Assembly (NCBI RefSeq): GCF_009392895.1
Contig: NZ_CP045489.1
Coordinates: forward strand, 62,001 to 126,000
Direction of reading: 5' to 3'
Source of the DNA: Natronorubrum aibiense
Lineage (GTDB): Archaea; Halobacteriota; Halobacteria; Halobacteriales; Natrialbaceae
Length of the DNA stretch: 64,000 nucleotides
Part shown: positions 33,740 through 44,200 of the stretch, in pieces
Layout of the letters: the number at the start of each line of letters is the position of its first letter
Position numbering within the stretch: position 1 is the stretch's first letter
The notes under the pieces: generated by a model
The model's database searches: none
Seen by the model: only the letters and a program-made list of their open reading frames with translations
Told to the model about the DNA's origin: nothing
Program-made: the position numbers and the translations under genes

Positions 33740-34567
33740 TTAGTTGGAGAGATCGATCTCAATATTGTAGACAACGCACCTGATGACGAGTTCACGGAAC
33801 TGTTTCCACCAGTACCGTGACCGTACGAAGGCACCGTACTTCCGTTTGAGAGCGGAATTAACCGTTTCACTTTGACTGCGGTGCCCGTAGAGATCAGTGT
33901 CCATCCGCGCATTCCACGCGTAGTGGAGTGAGGTGAATTCCCGATGCTTGATGAGTGGACGTATCTCATATTCCCGTGCGAGCGATCGGATTGTCTGGTC
34001 GTCGTATCCCTTGTCTCCGAGCAGGATACGGATGCTGTTGCGATTGCGCCTGATGAGTGATGGAGCGATCTGTGAATCGTGTTTTCGGGTCGTTGTGACG
34101 TGAATATCAAGGATAGCGTTCGCTTTGGTATCGATCAAGAGTGTGACTTTCAACTGCTTGATAGTGAGTTTCGCTCGTTTCGTATAATGCTTGGATGCAT
34201 AGCTTCGATCGAAGCCTGACGCGTCAATGCTGACAACACCATTGGTTGGGAGCAACGCGACCGAGAGATTGAGAAGCACACGCCACACAGCCATCTCAAG
34301 GCGATGGAACGCTTTACACAGTGTTGACGGCGATGGAATTTCAGCGAGACCAATTTCGTTTCTAATACGTGGCATCTCGATGAGTTCGTCAAGAAGTGTA
34401 CGGTATGACGTGTTCTTGCGGATTTTCAGACAGAGCAGAACGATGTGTTGGTGGAGCGTGTAGCGTTGCTTCGAGAACTTGGAGGAGTATCGGGCCGTAG
34501 CTCGTTGAGCTAAGTGAAATGCCTTCTCTACGAATTGAAGCAACCTTGATTTTGGGAGAGTCTGCAT
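33740..34567 (-). CDS. IS5-family (ISH1-type) transposase
   Basis: A 275-residue DDE transposase. The catalytic residues are visible as VVSIDASGF (Asp115), LLGDKGYDD (Asp185) and SQSETVNSALK (Glu234), the last in the Y-x2-R-x-x-x-E-x-x-x-x-x-K-type context. The N-terminal region (YTLHQHIVLLCLKIRKNTSY) is the usual IS5 helical DNA-binding part. The frame is intact, so the element may still be mobile. It is transcribed from the right end of the transposon towards the passenger genes. Confidence 0.88.
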   Translation of the reverse strand: MQTLPKSRLLQFVEKAFHLAQRATARYSSKFSKQRYTLHQHIVLLCLKIRKNTSYRTLLDELIEMPRIRNEIGLAEIPSPSTLCKAFHRLEMAVWRVLLNLSVALLPTNGVVSIDASGFDRSYASKHYTKRAKLTIKQLKVTLLIDTKANAILDIHVTTTRKHDSQIAPSLIRRNRNSIRILLGDKGYDDQTIRSLAREYEIRPLIKHREFTSLHYAWNARMDTDLYGHRSQSETVNSALKRKYGAFVRSRYWWKQFRELVIRCVVYNIEIDLSN

Positions 34568-34619
34568 TCGGTCAACCCACTACTCGAAGCTGTAACTCTC
34601 CGAGGATTTCAACAGGGCC

Positions 34620-34627
34620 AAAATTCA
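34620..34627. repeat. Right 8-bp target-site duplication of the transposon
   Basis: AAAATTCA follows the right terminal inverted repeat and is identical to 32460-32467. It confirms the right boundary of the element at 34619. Confidence 0.85.
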
Positions 34628-35048
34628 TAGATTGGGCTTTGGTGAATCGCCATACAGCGTCGGGATGTAGTGTCTCACTGCCTTCCTGAGATCGGTCACT
34701 TGGTTCGTTACCGCCGAATTCCTCGAGGGTGCAGTCACGATCGTTCCAGCGTGATGCCTCGAGTGACGTGATTCTTCATGGTAAGTCGCCGCCATCTAGT
34801 GATTCACCAGAGCCATAGATTGTTATAATACGTACCCTTCTCAAGTTAGACCATATCGATATGAAACCGGTAGAGAATGAGGTGAGCGTGCGACCTTCCG
34901 GTTGCCACCCAACGTTCCGGCGGAAACACGAGGCCATCATCTGCGTGCTCAATGCCAGATGGGGCACCGTCATTCACATGAGCAACGGTAGTTTCGAAGA
35001 AGAAATCTAGACTTATTTAGAAGCCTAATTCATCTGATAGAGCAAACA
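34628..35048. other. Gap with only small uncertain frames
   Basis: No convincing gene is present. A minus-strand frame from 34795 to 34625 encodes 56 residues ending DLRKAVRHYIPTLYGDSP and so on; its stop codon lies in the transposon's target duplication. A plus-strand frame 34861-35010 encodes 49 residues starting MKPVENEVSVRPSG. Both may be remnants of decayed genes. The part just before 35049 should hold the promoter of the next gene. Confidence 0.3.
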
Positions 35049-35600
35049 ATGGCGCTCAGTCAGAACTTGAATGTAAACAAGTACGACGCATTGCTTGAAT
35101 GGATTCCTGAGGTAGTAGACGAAACTGGTGTCCAAGAAGAGGTCCTCTGGAGCATTGCCGAGAAGCTCCTGCTAGAACCAGAGTCAGTGGAACATATCGA
35201 GAAGGAACTTCGTCTCAAGATACTATATGAAATCCATCTCAACCGTTTAGAAGGACAGGATCATGATGCGCTCAGTTCTTGGGTGAAAGTGAACTTCTCA
35301 GTGAATGGTGAGAAGGAGCAGATTCAATTCTCATATGGGCAATTCTCGGTTCCTCTCCAGGATGAGGACTACGACTCAGAAGCTATGAAGAAAATTACTC
35401 GGGAAGAAAACATGGAAGTAAATATAAATGACCCAGATGTAATCGCTACTCGCCCTGATGATCGAGGTCCCATTTGGGCACTTCACGTGACAAAACGAAT
35501 ACTTGGTGAAGTGTATGGGGCGTCACTGGCTGATGTAACCTGGGCAGAAGAGGAAGGGAGTTATAAGCTCACGTGGGAAGACGTCATTGAAGATCGATAA
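35049..35600 (+). CDS. Unknown 183-residue protein
   Basis: A soluble acidic protein that I do not recognise. The N-terminal 75 residues are helical (YDALLEWIPEVVDETGVQEE; then LWSIAEKLLLEPESVEHIEK). The C-terminal half has beta character (WVKVNFSVNGEKEQIQFSYG). No catalytic or metal-binding motif stands out. It stands alone on the plus strand between the transposon and the McrBC operon, with AT-rich leader sequence (TAGACTTATTTAG) upstream. Codon use looks coherent along the whole frame, which argues for a real gene. Confidence 0.55.
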   Translation: MALSQNLNVNKYDALLEWIPEVVDETGVQEEVLWSIAEKLLLEPESVEHIEKELRLKILYEIHLNRLEGQDHDALSSWVKVNFSVNGEKEQIQFSYGQFSVPLQDEDYDSEAMKKITREENMEVNINDPDVIATRPDDRGPIWALHVTKRILGEVYGASLADVTWAEEEGSYKLTWEDVIEDR

Positions 35601-36079
35601 TAGTGAGGTGATGCTGGTATACGCAGTCGGAGCGGCTGTGACCGATATATCATTGGACGGTCGCATTCGGAATGCGCTCCAACCATCGAATTAGCAAAAC
35701 CGCCGGGCGGTGTATGATTTTCATTTTGAATCTGTGCACTCTTCATCCCTGAGCCAAAGCAAAATCTCAAAGCACTAATCCGGAGAAATCTTCCCACAGA
35801 GAGACTGAGGAGTGGCCTTGGAGCGGAACTGAGGGGTGCTGTGAGTTTTATCAGACTGGGTCTGGATACATACGATACTCAAAGACAGAGAGATTGACAC
35901 ACCCCTGGTGGATCCATCGTTTCAAATGCTGACCAGATTGCGAACGAATCTCATCAAGAGTTGGCTTAGCTACTCTACTGCAGGACGTAAGTCGTGAAAG
36001 ATTCTCGCCGCCACGGGGTGGTGAGAATCTTCACACAGTTCCGTCCGATAGTATCAAAGGTCAACTGCACTTGTGTTCC
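35601..36079. other. Non-coding gap between the unknown gene and mcrC
   Basis: I see no gene on either strand in this 479-base stretch; open frames are short and lack protein-like composition. It contains the strong hairpin at 35994-36034, 45 bases beyond the mcrC stop. Confidence 0.45.
35994..36034. repeat. Long imperfect inverted repeat (hairpin)
   Basis: The left arm GTGAAAGATTCTCGCC pairs with the right arm GGTGAGAATCTTCAC around a GC-rich loop, with one bulge and one mismatch. It could be the solo end of an IS200/IS605-type element, whose ends form such hairpins, or a terminator for mcrC on the minus strand. There is no clear T-run. No tnpA or tnpB remains nearby. Confidence 0.5.
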
Positions 36080-37432
36080 CTACACAACTTCTCGAAGAAT
36101 CGCTTCTAACTCGGCTTCCAACTCAGAAGCCTGGAGGATGGCGATCTCGCGGTCGGATTGTTCCCTGAGTGACGCGGTCTCTTCCTCGAGGTCCTGCACC
36201 ACCAGAAGTCCATTCCATCCAGAGCCGAAGTAGTCCTCGTTCCCGTCCTCACGACCGAAGACGTACTCCTTGTTAACACGAAGGAACGCGAGGTACTCGA
36301 GTGTCTCCTTAACACCCCGTCGAATCGTGTCCTCGTTAGTGCTGTTCTTCACCTCGACGATCAGGTACTCGTGTTCGTTCTCATCCTCCGAGATGATCTC
36401 GAGGACGATGACGTCGGGACGACCCGTGTGGTTCTGGTAGTCTTTCTTGAAGTAGTTGCCCGCGACCTCCTGAGCAATGAGTTGCACCTGGTCGGTTCGA
36501 GAGGGATTTTCCTTGTCCTCGTCCGGGACGGCGACGAAGGAAAGTTTTCGATCTCGAGCTGAATTATCGTGGTAGAGTGCGATCTCTTTCTCGCCCTCGA
36601 ATCTGGCGACTTCCTGACGGTCGGTCGCGATCGTTTTGAACTGTGGCTGACTCTCTCGCATCTCCTCGAGCGTGGCGACGAAGCGAAACAGGACGAACAG
36701 TTCGAAGAGCGAGTCCACGTCGTCCGGGGCGATAGCGGTTTCCTCGAGCAGTCTGCGGATCTCGTCAGGTTCACCCCGAAGCAACCGCTGGCGACCTCTG
36801 AGCAGAGAGGCTGCGTTTCGATACACCTCGTGGCGTGAGTCGGCCGCCGTCGTCAGCATCCGCTCGGTTGGCTCGTAGGTTTCGGGCTCGCGGATTCGAC
36901 GGACGTGGACGTTCCGTTCGACGATTCGTTGGAGTTCGTCAATCAAATCCTCGCTCCCTTTCCACGTCTCACTCACCCAGTCGTAGTCCGCACGAAGATA
37001 CTCTTCGGCCTCTCGAATCGTGCGATGTACGACGGAGATGAGTCGCTTGAGAACGAGGTTTTCGGGGATATCGTAGTCCACCGAGCGATTGTCGCAGACG
37101 AAAATCGAGCTGTCTCGAGGGTACTGTGAGTAGCGCTTCTTGATGGTGTCTCCCCAGTTGATTCGTCCGTCAACGGTCCCGCGTCTCGTGCGTGACGTCG
37201 TGCGGGTCTCAGTGCGAATGCTGCGCAGGTGTTCCGGGAGTTGCCTGATGAACTCGACGACATCGTCCTGAAGGATAAAGTGAAGATCGAGCAGGAGTTC
37301 GTACTCCTCGAAGCGCTCGTCTAGCTGCTCGGGTTTGATCGAGCGGGCGAGCTCTCGCTCCGGGAACGACCCCTTCATCGCGTATGCAAGGATGTCGCTG
37401 GTGAGCTGCTCGAGGAGTTGGTCTCTATTCAT
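36080..37432 (-). CDS. mcrC: McrC-like nuclease subunit of a McrBC-type system
   Basis: A protein of about 450 residues. The N-terminal half (residues 1-250) is helical and matches DUF2357/McrC-type proteins, with the typical segment DNRSVDYDIPENLVLKRLIS. The C-terminal PD-(D/E)XK nuclease has RPDVIVLEI (Asp near 337), YLIVEVKNST (Glu and Lys near 362-364) and a following RRGVKETLEYLAFLR helix. The start is the ATG at 37432 (MNRDQLLEQL), giving an eight-base overlap with the mcrB stop; longer versions would overlap more. With the upstream McrB-like protein it should form a modification-dependent restriction complex that cuts DNA carrying modified bases. Confidence 0.78.
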   Translation of the reverse strand: MNRDQLLEQLTSDILAYAMKGSFPERELARSIKPEQLDERFEEYELLLDLHFILQDDVVEFIRQLPEHLRSIRTETRTTSRTRRGTVDGRINWGDTIKKRYSQYPRDSSIFVCDNRSVDYDIPENLVLKRLISVVHRTIREAEEYLRADYDWVSETWKGSEDLIDELQRIVERNVHVRRIREPETYEPTERMLTTAADSRHEVYRNAASLLRGRQRLLRGEPDEIRRLLEETAIAPDDVDSLFELFVLFRFVATLEEMRESQPQFKTIATDRQEVARFEGEKEIALYHDNSARDRKLSFVAVPDEDKENPSRTDQVQLIAQEVAGNYFKKDYQNHTGRPDVIVLEIISEDENEHEYLIVEVKNSTNEDTIRRGVKETLEYLAFLRVNKEYVFGREDGNEDYFGSGWNGLLVVQDLEEETASLREQSDREIAILQASELEAELEAILREVV

Positions 37433-40400
37433 TCGTGGCGAGTGAGACTTGGAGCATCTCTCGGGCTGCACCGTGGAGTAGCGACGTTTCGATATCCGGA
37501 ACCGAAGTGATTTCTCTGACGATCGTGTTTCGCTTTGGAACGCCCTCTAACTGTGGGAAGATGTAGCTGATAACTGCCTGTGTGAGGTGGTACGGGAGGT
37601 GGTCGTCGGGATGTTGGGTGACGTACTCGAGAACGTCTTTGATGATCGCGGGTCCGATCGAGCGTTCCTCGACGGCCGTGTTCGCCTGTCGCCACACCCG
37701 TCCGACTGCGCCAGCTTCTCGTCTCGTGATCTCGAGGTCCCACGCTTCCGCGTAGTCCAAGACGACATCCTCGACTGGATCATCGGAGTCCGTCGCCTCT
37801 GGGAGCGTTGGTGCTGGAACACGGACGAACGCGAACCGGCGCATAAACGCATAGCTCATCTCGTAGAGCGAGGTCTTGTCGTAGGCATTCATCGTCGCGA
37901 AAATGCGCCACGAATTGGGGACGATGTACTGATTGCTGGTGGGGACTCCCTCGAGATCGTCGTACGTGGTTAGTTCGACTTCGCGCCCGTCGACGGTGTA
38001 GGGGAGTTGGACGGATTGGCCCGAGAGGAGGGTGAACAGTTGGCCGAAGGCCTTGTCGATGTCCGCTCGATTGAGTTCGTCGATGACAACCAAGTCGTTC
38101 GACTGTGTGCCTGTTTGCGTGTTCTTGAGACGGTTGAGGACGATTCCGGGCGTAAACGAGAGGTCTTCGCCGTCCTCGGTGGACTCGCTTGGCATATAGC
38201 CGCCGACGGTATCGAACGTCGACCAATCTGCGGTCGCCGTGGTCATCTCGAAATCCGAGTACAGGTATGGGTGTGTTTCTGCGAGGTGTTCACAGACGCG
38301 CTCGGCGATTTCCGTCTTCCCCGTGCCCGGTGGCCCCGTGAGTAGGATATGTTTTCCAGCTCGGAGCGCAGTCGAGATCTGCTCGAGGATTTTCTCGCCG
38401 AGGTCGTCTTCGAAGTGCAGCCCCTCGAGGATGTCTTTCGGGATCGTGCTCTCGAGTGGCTTATGTGGGTTGATCGGTGCGACTTCGGTCAGATCGGCGG
38501 CCATCGCCTCGAGAAGCGCCATGGGGCGATCGTAATCGATTTTGCCGTCATCGGTGCGGAACGTTCCGAAACTCGACTGGACGGGGAATGCCGTTCCGGA
38601 GGCATTCATACAGAGCTGATTGGCCGAGTCGATCGGGAGGCAGTCCGTGGTGAGTGCACTGAGTTCCTGCTCGATCTCTGACGACTCTTTCTCTGCAACC
38701 CCACGTGTGGTGTCGATACGAGCGATATTTCCAGTAAAGAATAACCGATCGAAGCTCGCAACCATCGAGTACTCTTTTCTTCCGTGATATTCGTCCAACC
38801 ACCACGGATCCGATTTTTCGAAGGTTTCGCCGATGATTCCGATCCCAATCACGCCGCTCGGTTGATTAGTGAGTTCTGTAGTCGATGGTTCCACTCGAGA
38901 GTGCAAGAAGGCGACGTCGCCCTCCTCAAGGTCGCCCCACCGGTCTTGTTGACCCTCTTCGAAAGAGACTGATCCAAACTCGACTGTGGTGAGCCAGTAG
39001 TCCGGCGGTGCGGTGAACTTGTAGATCGTCGGCTCAGTGGTCTGAATATGGGTCGCCAGTGGATGATCCACGTTCGATGGTTGGTCAGGATATTCGTCGG
39101 GCGTCGTATACGCTTCCTCGAGAACGCTATTCAGACGGGGCTGATTGAACGGTCCCGACATGTCGGAGTCGTCTTGGACGAGACGAATCCCACAGAGGAA
39201 TAACGTCTGGGCGGGTGTGAACGCATTGAGCGTTCCGACCCCGACCTCGTCGGCTTTCGTCTCTAACTCCGACTCGAGGTGCTCATACGTGCGGCGGATC
39301 TGATCGAGTTTCGCAGCGGTGTCGGGGTCGACCTCGTCCGCCGGTCGGAATCCCGTGAGTGCGTCGGACCAGTCTTTGATGACTGCTTCACCGATGTGGT
39401 TTTTCAGCCACGCCGTCTCGTCTTCCCCGTGAGTTAGCTTCGAGCGGACGTCCTCGAGTGCGTGCTCGAGGGAGTCGTATTCGGAGACTGTGTCCGTCGG
39501 ATAGATCTTTTGGCCTTGGATCTGGTTAATGAACGTCTTGGTCGAGGCGTACTCGTCGTGGAAGGTAGATCCGTCCCGATCGAAGTTGATGGCACTAAAG
39601 GTATCATTTGACCACCTTTTGAAGCCGAGTATGTCCCAAAAAGATTCTCGATCCAGTTCCGCCTCGTAGATCGGCTCGAGAAACATGACATGGGGGAAGA
39701 CCACGTCGGTGACGTCGCCCCAACCGACTGCATCGGTGAAGGCAGTTGCCGTCTCTTGATCCAAGACCGTCGCGTGAGCAACACGGGCAATGATAGTGTA
39801 CGCACCTCCGCGGCGACCCTCGCGATCAGCGAACAACAGACAATCTCCTTCCGTGGCGGGTTCGTCCTCCTGATCTCCCCATATTCGGAGGGTGTCGTGT
39901 TCGATCGGCGGATCGTAGACGGCTTCCACCTCGCTTCGTGGAACGCCCTCGATCACCGTCCGGTCGAAATTCGTTCGAATCGGGCCATCGCCGTTCTTCA
40001 CGGGCACCTGATAGACTGTCGGGTCGGTGAACTGGCGAAGATCGGAGTTTCTCGAGGGTCGGTCGTCTGTGGCCGTTGGTTGATGGCTGGTCTGATCGGT
40101 TGTGATCGGTGCGAGTTTGAATCGGATCCCTTTCCGAGCGTTGCCCTCTGAATCGGGGATCTCCTCGAAGAAGTGTCCGGCGTACATGAACTGGCCGACA
40201 TACTGCACACCCTCGGTTTCCATCGTGAAGAAGTGCAGTTCCCGTCCGTGCTCGAGGTGATCTCGGATCGCGCGGTTCCCGCGTTTCATTTCCATATCGC
40301 CGACCTGCCCCTCTCCAGTGTAGATCACGGTCCCGTCCGGGCGGATCTCGTCCTGATAGCCGTGTGCTTCTCCGGTGCCACCAGTGAAGAGAAAGACGAC

Positions 40401-41051
40401 GGGTTCGTCTCTCGAGGGCGCGATTCCGCCCTGAATACTGCCCCCATATTTTGAGTGGAGGTTCTGGCGGTTGTAGGTCGAGTCGGGTACCAGCTCCACA
40501 GAAGAAAGACCGTGGAGTTGGTCGGCAACTGCGTCACCGGCTTCAGTGAGTTGGTTGTGATCGTCTGTTCGCTCTACGTAGCCGATCATTTGCAACCACT
40601 CGCGGTGGCGTGTCACCACACCTGGCGTCTCCATCTGACACTCTTCGAACTCGCCAACGAGCAGTTCCATGAGGTCCTCGTCGGTTCTGGGCTCGAGAGC
40701 TAACGCACGGAGGATTGTATCGAAGCCCTTGATGCTCGTGCGAAGCGCGTTGTACAAAACGATCGGATCCCGGTCCCTGAGATAACAGCGGCCGATTCGT
40801 GTACAGGAGTATGTGCCGTCTTGGTCCTCGATGAGGCCGAGTTCCTCGATGAAATTCAAGCGATCCGCAACCGAATCTGGGTTCTTCGCGTTCGTATTGG
40901 CAATGATCCAGTCGACGACTTCGTGTCGTGGTACTCCTTCGTCGTTCTCGGTAGATTGAGTGAGGAGTGAGAGTAGATCCGTGAAAATCTCTAACCGGTC
41001 CTCGATTCTCCCGTAGAACCGAGCGGTAGACATTCGGCGCTCGTCTGTCAT
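37425..41051 (-). CDS. mcrB: McrB-like AAA+ GTPase with SRA-like and EVE-like reader domains
   Basis: A 1,208-residue protein. Residues about 1-190 contain winged-helix segments. Residues about 205-320 have a ScoMcrA-type SRA-like signature (LHSKYGGSIQGGI, then GTVIYTGEGQVGDM, then GNRAIRDHLEHG). A further PUA-like region follows (residues about 330-520). An EVE-like domain lies near 675-780 (YWLTTVEFGSVSFEEG; then GVIGIGIIGETF). The C-terminus is the McrB-type AAA+ motor: GPPGTGKT near 902, VVIDELNRAD near 985 and the McrB-type ATMNAYDKTSL. Several reader folds in one McrB imply recognition of modified bases of more than one kind or in pairs. It is upstream of mcrC and 181 bases downstream of dptH on the same strand. 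Confidence 0.8.
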   Translation of the reverse strand: MTDERRMSTARFYGRIEDRLEIFTDLLSLLTQSTENDEGVPRHEVVDWIIANTNAKNPDSVADRLNFIEELGLIEDQDGTYSCTRIGRCYLRDRDPIVLYNALRTSIKGFDTILRALALEPRTDEDLMELLVGEFEECQMETPGVVTRHREWLQMIGYVERTDDHNQLTEAGDAVADQLHGLSSVELVPDSTYNRQNLHSKYGGSIQGGIAPSRDEPVVFLFTGGTGEAHGYQDEIRPDGTVIYTGEGQVGDMEMKRGNRAIRDHLEHGRELHFFTMETEGVQYVGQFMYAGHFFEEIPDSEGNARKGIRFKLAPITTDQTSHQPTATDDRPSRNSDLRQFTDPTVYQVPVKNGDGPIRTNFDRTVIEGVPRSEVEAVYDPPIEHDTLRIWGDQEDEPATEGDCLLFADREGRRGGAYTIIARVAHATVLDQETATAFTDAVGWGDVTDVVFPHVMFLEPIYEAELDRESFWDILGFKRWSNDTFSAINFDRDGSTFHDEYASTKTFINQIQGQKIYPTDTVSEYDSLEHALEDVRSKLTHGEDETAWLKNHIGEAVIKDWSDALTGFRPADEVDPDTAAKLDQIRRTYEHLESELETKADEVGVGTLNAFTPAQTLFLCGIRLVQDDSDMSGPFNQPRLNSVLEEAYTTPDEYPDQPSNVDHPLATHIQTTEPTIYKFTAPPDYWLTTVEFGSVSFEEGQQDRWGDLEEGDVAFLHSRVEPSTTELTNQPSGVIGIGIIGETFEKSDPWWLDEYHGRKEYSMVASFDRLFFTGNIARIDTTRGVAEKESSEIEQELSALTTDCLPIDSANQLCMNASGTAFPVQSSFGTFRTDDGKIDYDRPMALLEAMAADLTEVAPINPHKPLESTIPKDILEGLHFEDDLGEKILEQISTALRAGKHILLTGPPGTGKTEIAERVCEHLAETHPYLYSDFEMTTATADWSTFDTVGGYMPSESTEDGEDLSFTPGIVLNRLKNTQTGTQSNDLVVIDELNRADIDKAFGQLFTLLSGQSVQLPYTVDGREVELTTYDDLEGVPTSNQYIVPNSWRIFATMNAYDKTSLYEMSYAFMRRFAFVRVPAPTLPEATDSDDPVEDVVLDYAEAWDLEITRREAGAVGRVWRQANTAVEERSIGPAIIKDVLEYVTQHPDDHLPYHLTQAVISYIFPQLEGVPKRNTIVREITSVPDIETSLLHGAAREMLQVSLATNE

Positions 41052-41232
41052 TCTTTCGTAACACGAGACAGCATCTTCTCATAAATCCTGTTAAGAGAGT
41101 TACCTCAGAACGTAGTTGCGATACAGTTTCTTCCGACTACTCCAGAGGATACACATCCAACCCAAAATCAATAGCAGAATGGAAACTCTCGGTGGGCCAC
41201 AAAACCTTCGAAAGATTGGGCCGGTTATCACC

Positions 41233-44200
41233 TTAATCCGACAATTGATCAATAATCTTCATTTTGTCTGGAGGGGTTAAATAATATCCTTGTAAATTAA
41301 GTCGGGTACCTGACTGAGAATGGACTATCATGTCACCCGCACCCTGTAGATCCTCAGCTCCGGGCTCATCCAGGATAACTCGAGAATCTGTATTGGAAGG
41401 GAGACGGAAACTAATACGACACGGGAAGTTCGCTTTGATCTTCCCTGATACGATGTCTGCGGACGGTCGCTGGGTTGCAAGTAGAATAACGATCCCAAGT
41501 GCACGACCTATCTGTGCCAATCGAGTCACAGACTCCTCTAAGGAGTCTTCATCATCAGCAGACATTATCAAGTCTGCGTATTCGTCGATGACGATTACGT
41601 GGAATGGCAGTGGCTCAGCATCAATTGTTTCTTGATGTTCATAGAGTTCTGCAAGTGAAGAGACTCCTGTATTGGCTAAATATTCACGTCGCTGCTTTAC
41701 CTCTTCTTGGACGATATTGAATAGGTGTTCTGTCCCTGCGTCAGGAGTGTCGAAATATCCTCCTGCCTTCACATGGGGGAATGAAGAGAAGGCCCCGAAG
41801 TCAACACCTTTCGGATCAATAAGACTAATTTCAACTTCTTCCGGGCTGTGCGTAATGGCGAGAGCAGATACGAGAGTAGTCAAGAAGTTAGACTTCCCCG
41901 ATCCTGTTGCACCCCCAATTAGCGCATGCCTCTCATCTACTAACGATAAGATATGATGTTCATTCTTTGTATCTACTCCTATTGGCAAAGCCAGCGGCCC
42001 GGATGTACGCTCCTCAAGGGCTTTCAGCCCTTCACGAAGGTATATATCTCTTGGGTCTCCATGGGGAATTTCGAGGTGTACCGCTCCTTTTTCAGGAACT
42101 CTTGTCCCGACGATATCTCCGTGGGCCTTGATTTGCACACTCAATGTATCTAAGTTTCTTAGGATTCCCCCTATTTTCTGTCCTTCCTTTGGAATGACGT
42201 CAATACCAACCTTTCGAGGACCAATCGAAATCGAATTTGGATTTGGTGGATGAACATCTATATCAAGAGACTCAAATGCCTGTTTTAGATTTCTTACTAA
42301 CTTACTGTGGTTTACGTTAGTCTCCGGTGCAGGACTCTCACTGAGTTGATTGATTATATCTGGGAAACTCTGTTTTTGATCTCCGCCTTGTTTGCCTTTT
42401 TCTCGATCTTTGTCAGATTTACATTCCTCATCTGCGGGAGTCTCATCCGGTTCAACATCAGCTTCGGAGGTTTCTGCTACGTCGTCCTCCGCGTGGACTT
42501 CCTCTCTTTCTTTATTCGTTGAAATGTCAGTTGGTGTGTCATCGGATGTTGATTCATCCGATTCGTCTGCCGGATCAACTTCTGGGTTAACGGGTTGCTC
42601 TTCTTGATCGCGACTGTGCGTTATATTAGAACCAGAGTCCATAACATCGACTTCAGAGACGGCTCCTCCTTCGTCAGTGCTCGTCTTTGATTCGGGAGAG
42701 ACGACGGGCTTTTCGAATTGAAGGTGCTTCATATTCAGATCGGGTAGAATTTCTTCAGCCGGTTTATTAGACAGGATTTCGAGCGCATCAATCGGTGCCT
42801 CAATAGATCGCACTCGTCCATCTGAATCGATCTCTGACTGGAAGGTGTTTTGCCTGATTCGAATTACCTCCCCAATATGCCCCTCTGAATCCCTGAGGAA
42901 CGATGTATCAAACCTTCCCTCTAAGAGTTCTCGTTCGCGATTTTCTATCTGAACCCATTCTTCTTTAGAAATTATTTCGTAATTGAAGAGACGTCGTGCT
43001 GCATCAAGAATTATTTTGCCAAAGTCGCTGTAGAGCAGTTGTTCGTCTGCAGGATTTTCGTTTGGTCGCAACCAACCCTGTAAATTTTCAATCCCCTTTT
43101 CAATTTGGTCACGCCCGGTATCGATTTTAGAACTTCCTCCTTTTGTTTCAACAAGCCATAATTTTATGGTAGAGTCAGTCTGGTCGGTCGGTACGCCAAT
43201 AAAGCATAGATCATCGCTCGATTTTCCATCTGCATCCGTTTGAAATAGTCCAGTTGTTCCGCTTCGATAAGCCCGATCATGTTGAACCAACTCATTCATG
43301 CTTATCGGTATCCACACATGATCTGGTATACTGTCTTCCAGGATGGTCCGGCTCAACGCTAGTCCGCCGACAAAGCCAATGAACTCGACTACTTCGGTAT
43401 CGTTTGCTCTCTGTAGTTTTAGGGCAAGATCACCATCCACGCCAACAAGTGTTGACAGAATGTTCTCGGTATTCAGTTGACCACTGAGTTCTGATTTAGC
43501 CAGTGCTCTCTGGAGTGACAATAGGTACGGATTCCGTTTGTTAGTTGATGTAATAACATCGTAGTTGGGTGAGGACGAATCATACTGATCGCTGTAATGA
43601 ATCATCAATTTCCCTGTCTGTCGCTGCATATCTGCTTCAGAACGGAGGTAAAACTCAATGCCGACGTTCGGTTGAACATGGCCTACCCAGAGTGAATTGT
43701 CCCACAGCTTTGCCAAATTTGTATCCTGAGACGACTCAATTCTCTTTTTAGGGGCTTGGCCTAATTGATATGAATCTTGTTCTGCCCCTGCTTCTAAGGC
43801 GTTAGCAACACGTGCCACATTATGAATTAATTCGTCAGAGTCTTCATCACAACTAAATCCAACAGTATAAACTACTCCATCAGGTGACCCCTCCACATCA
43901 ATTGATTCACGAGAAAAGAGACCTTTTTTCAAAGTGCCCGACGGAAGTTCGCTCACGTCAGTCATTATTCCGGATTGTTCTTTCAAAAGTCCACGGAAAA
44001 ATGTGATATGAGCAGGCTTCTGATCTTCCTCAACATATTCTTCTTCGTGAATATAGTGAACCTTTCGCCGTAGCGTATCTACGAGCTCGTCATCTTTCCC
44101 CTCTAACGTAGACCGCAGGCGGGACTCAGACGACTCATTAAAGAACTGATCGAGTGATTCACCTTCGGTTTTATCGCCATATATTCGTAACAGAATCGTT

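Larger units (their letters stand above)
32468..34619 (-). mobile_element. ISH1-type IS5-family transposon with two passenger regulator genes
   Basis: The element is 2,152 bp. The left end (GGCTTTGTTGAAACC, 32468-32482) and the reverse complement of the right end (GGCCCTGTTGAAATC, 34605-34619) match at 12 of 15 positions. Perfect 8-bp direct repeats AAAATTCA flank it. An 8-bp duplication is characteristic of the ISH1 group of the IS5 family, whose members are normally about 0.9-1.15 kb. The extra length holds two co-oriented regulator genes between the transposase and the left end. No internal terminal repeat was found beside the transposase, so this looks like one transposing unit rather than a plain IS next to host genes. 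Confidence 0.8.

Noticed and set aside
32468-34619. A plain IS with two unrelated host regulators beside it
   Set aside because: The 8-bp duplications and matching ends lie outside the regulators, and no terminal repeat was found next to the transposase stop.
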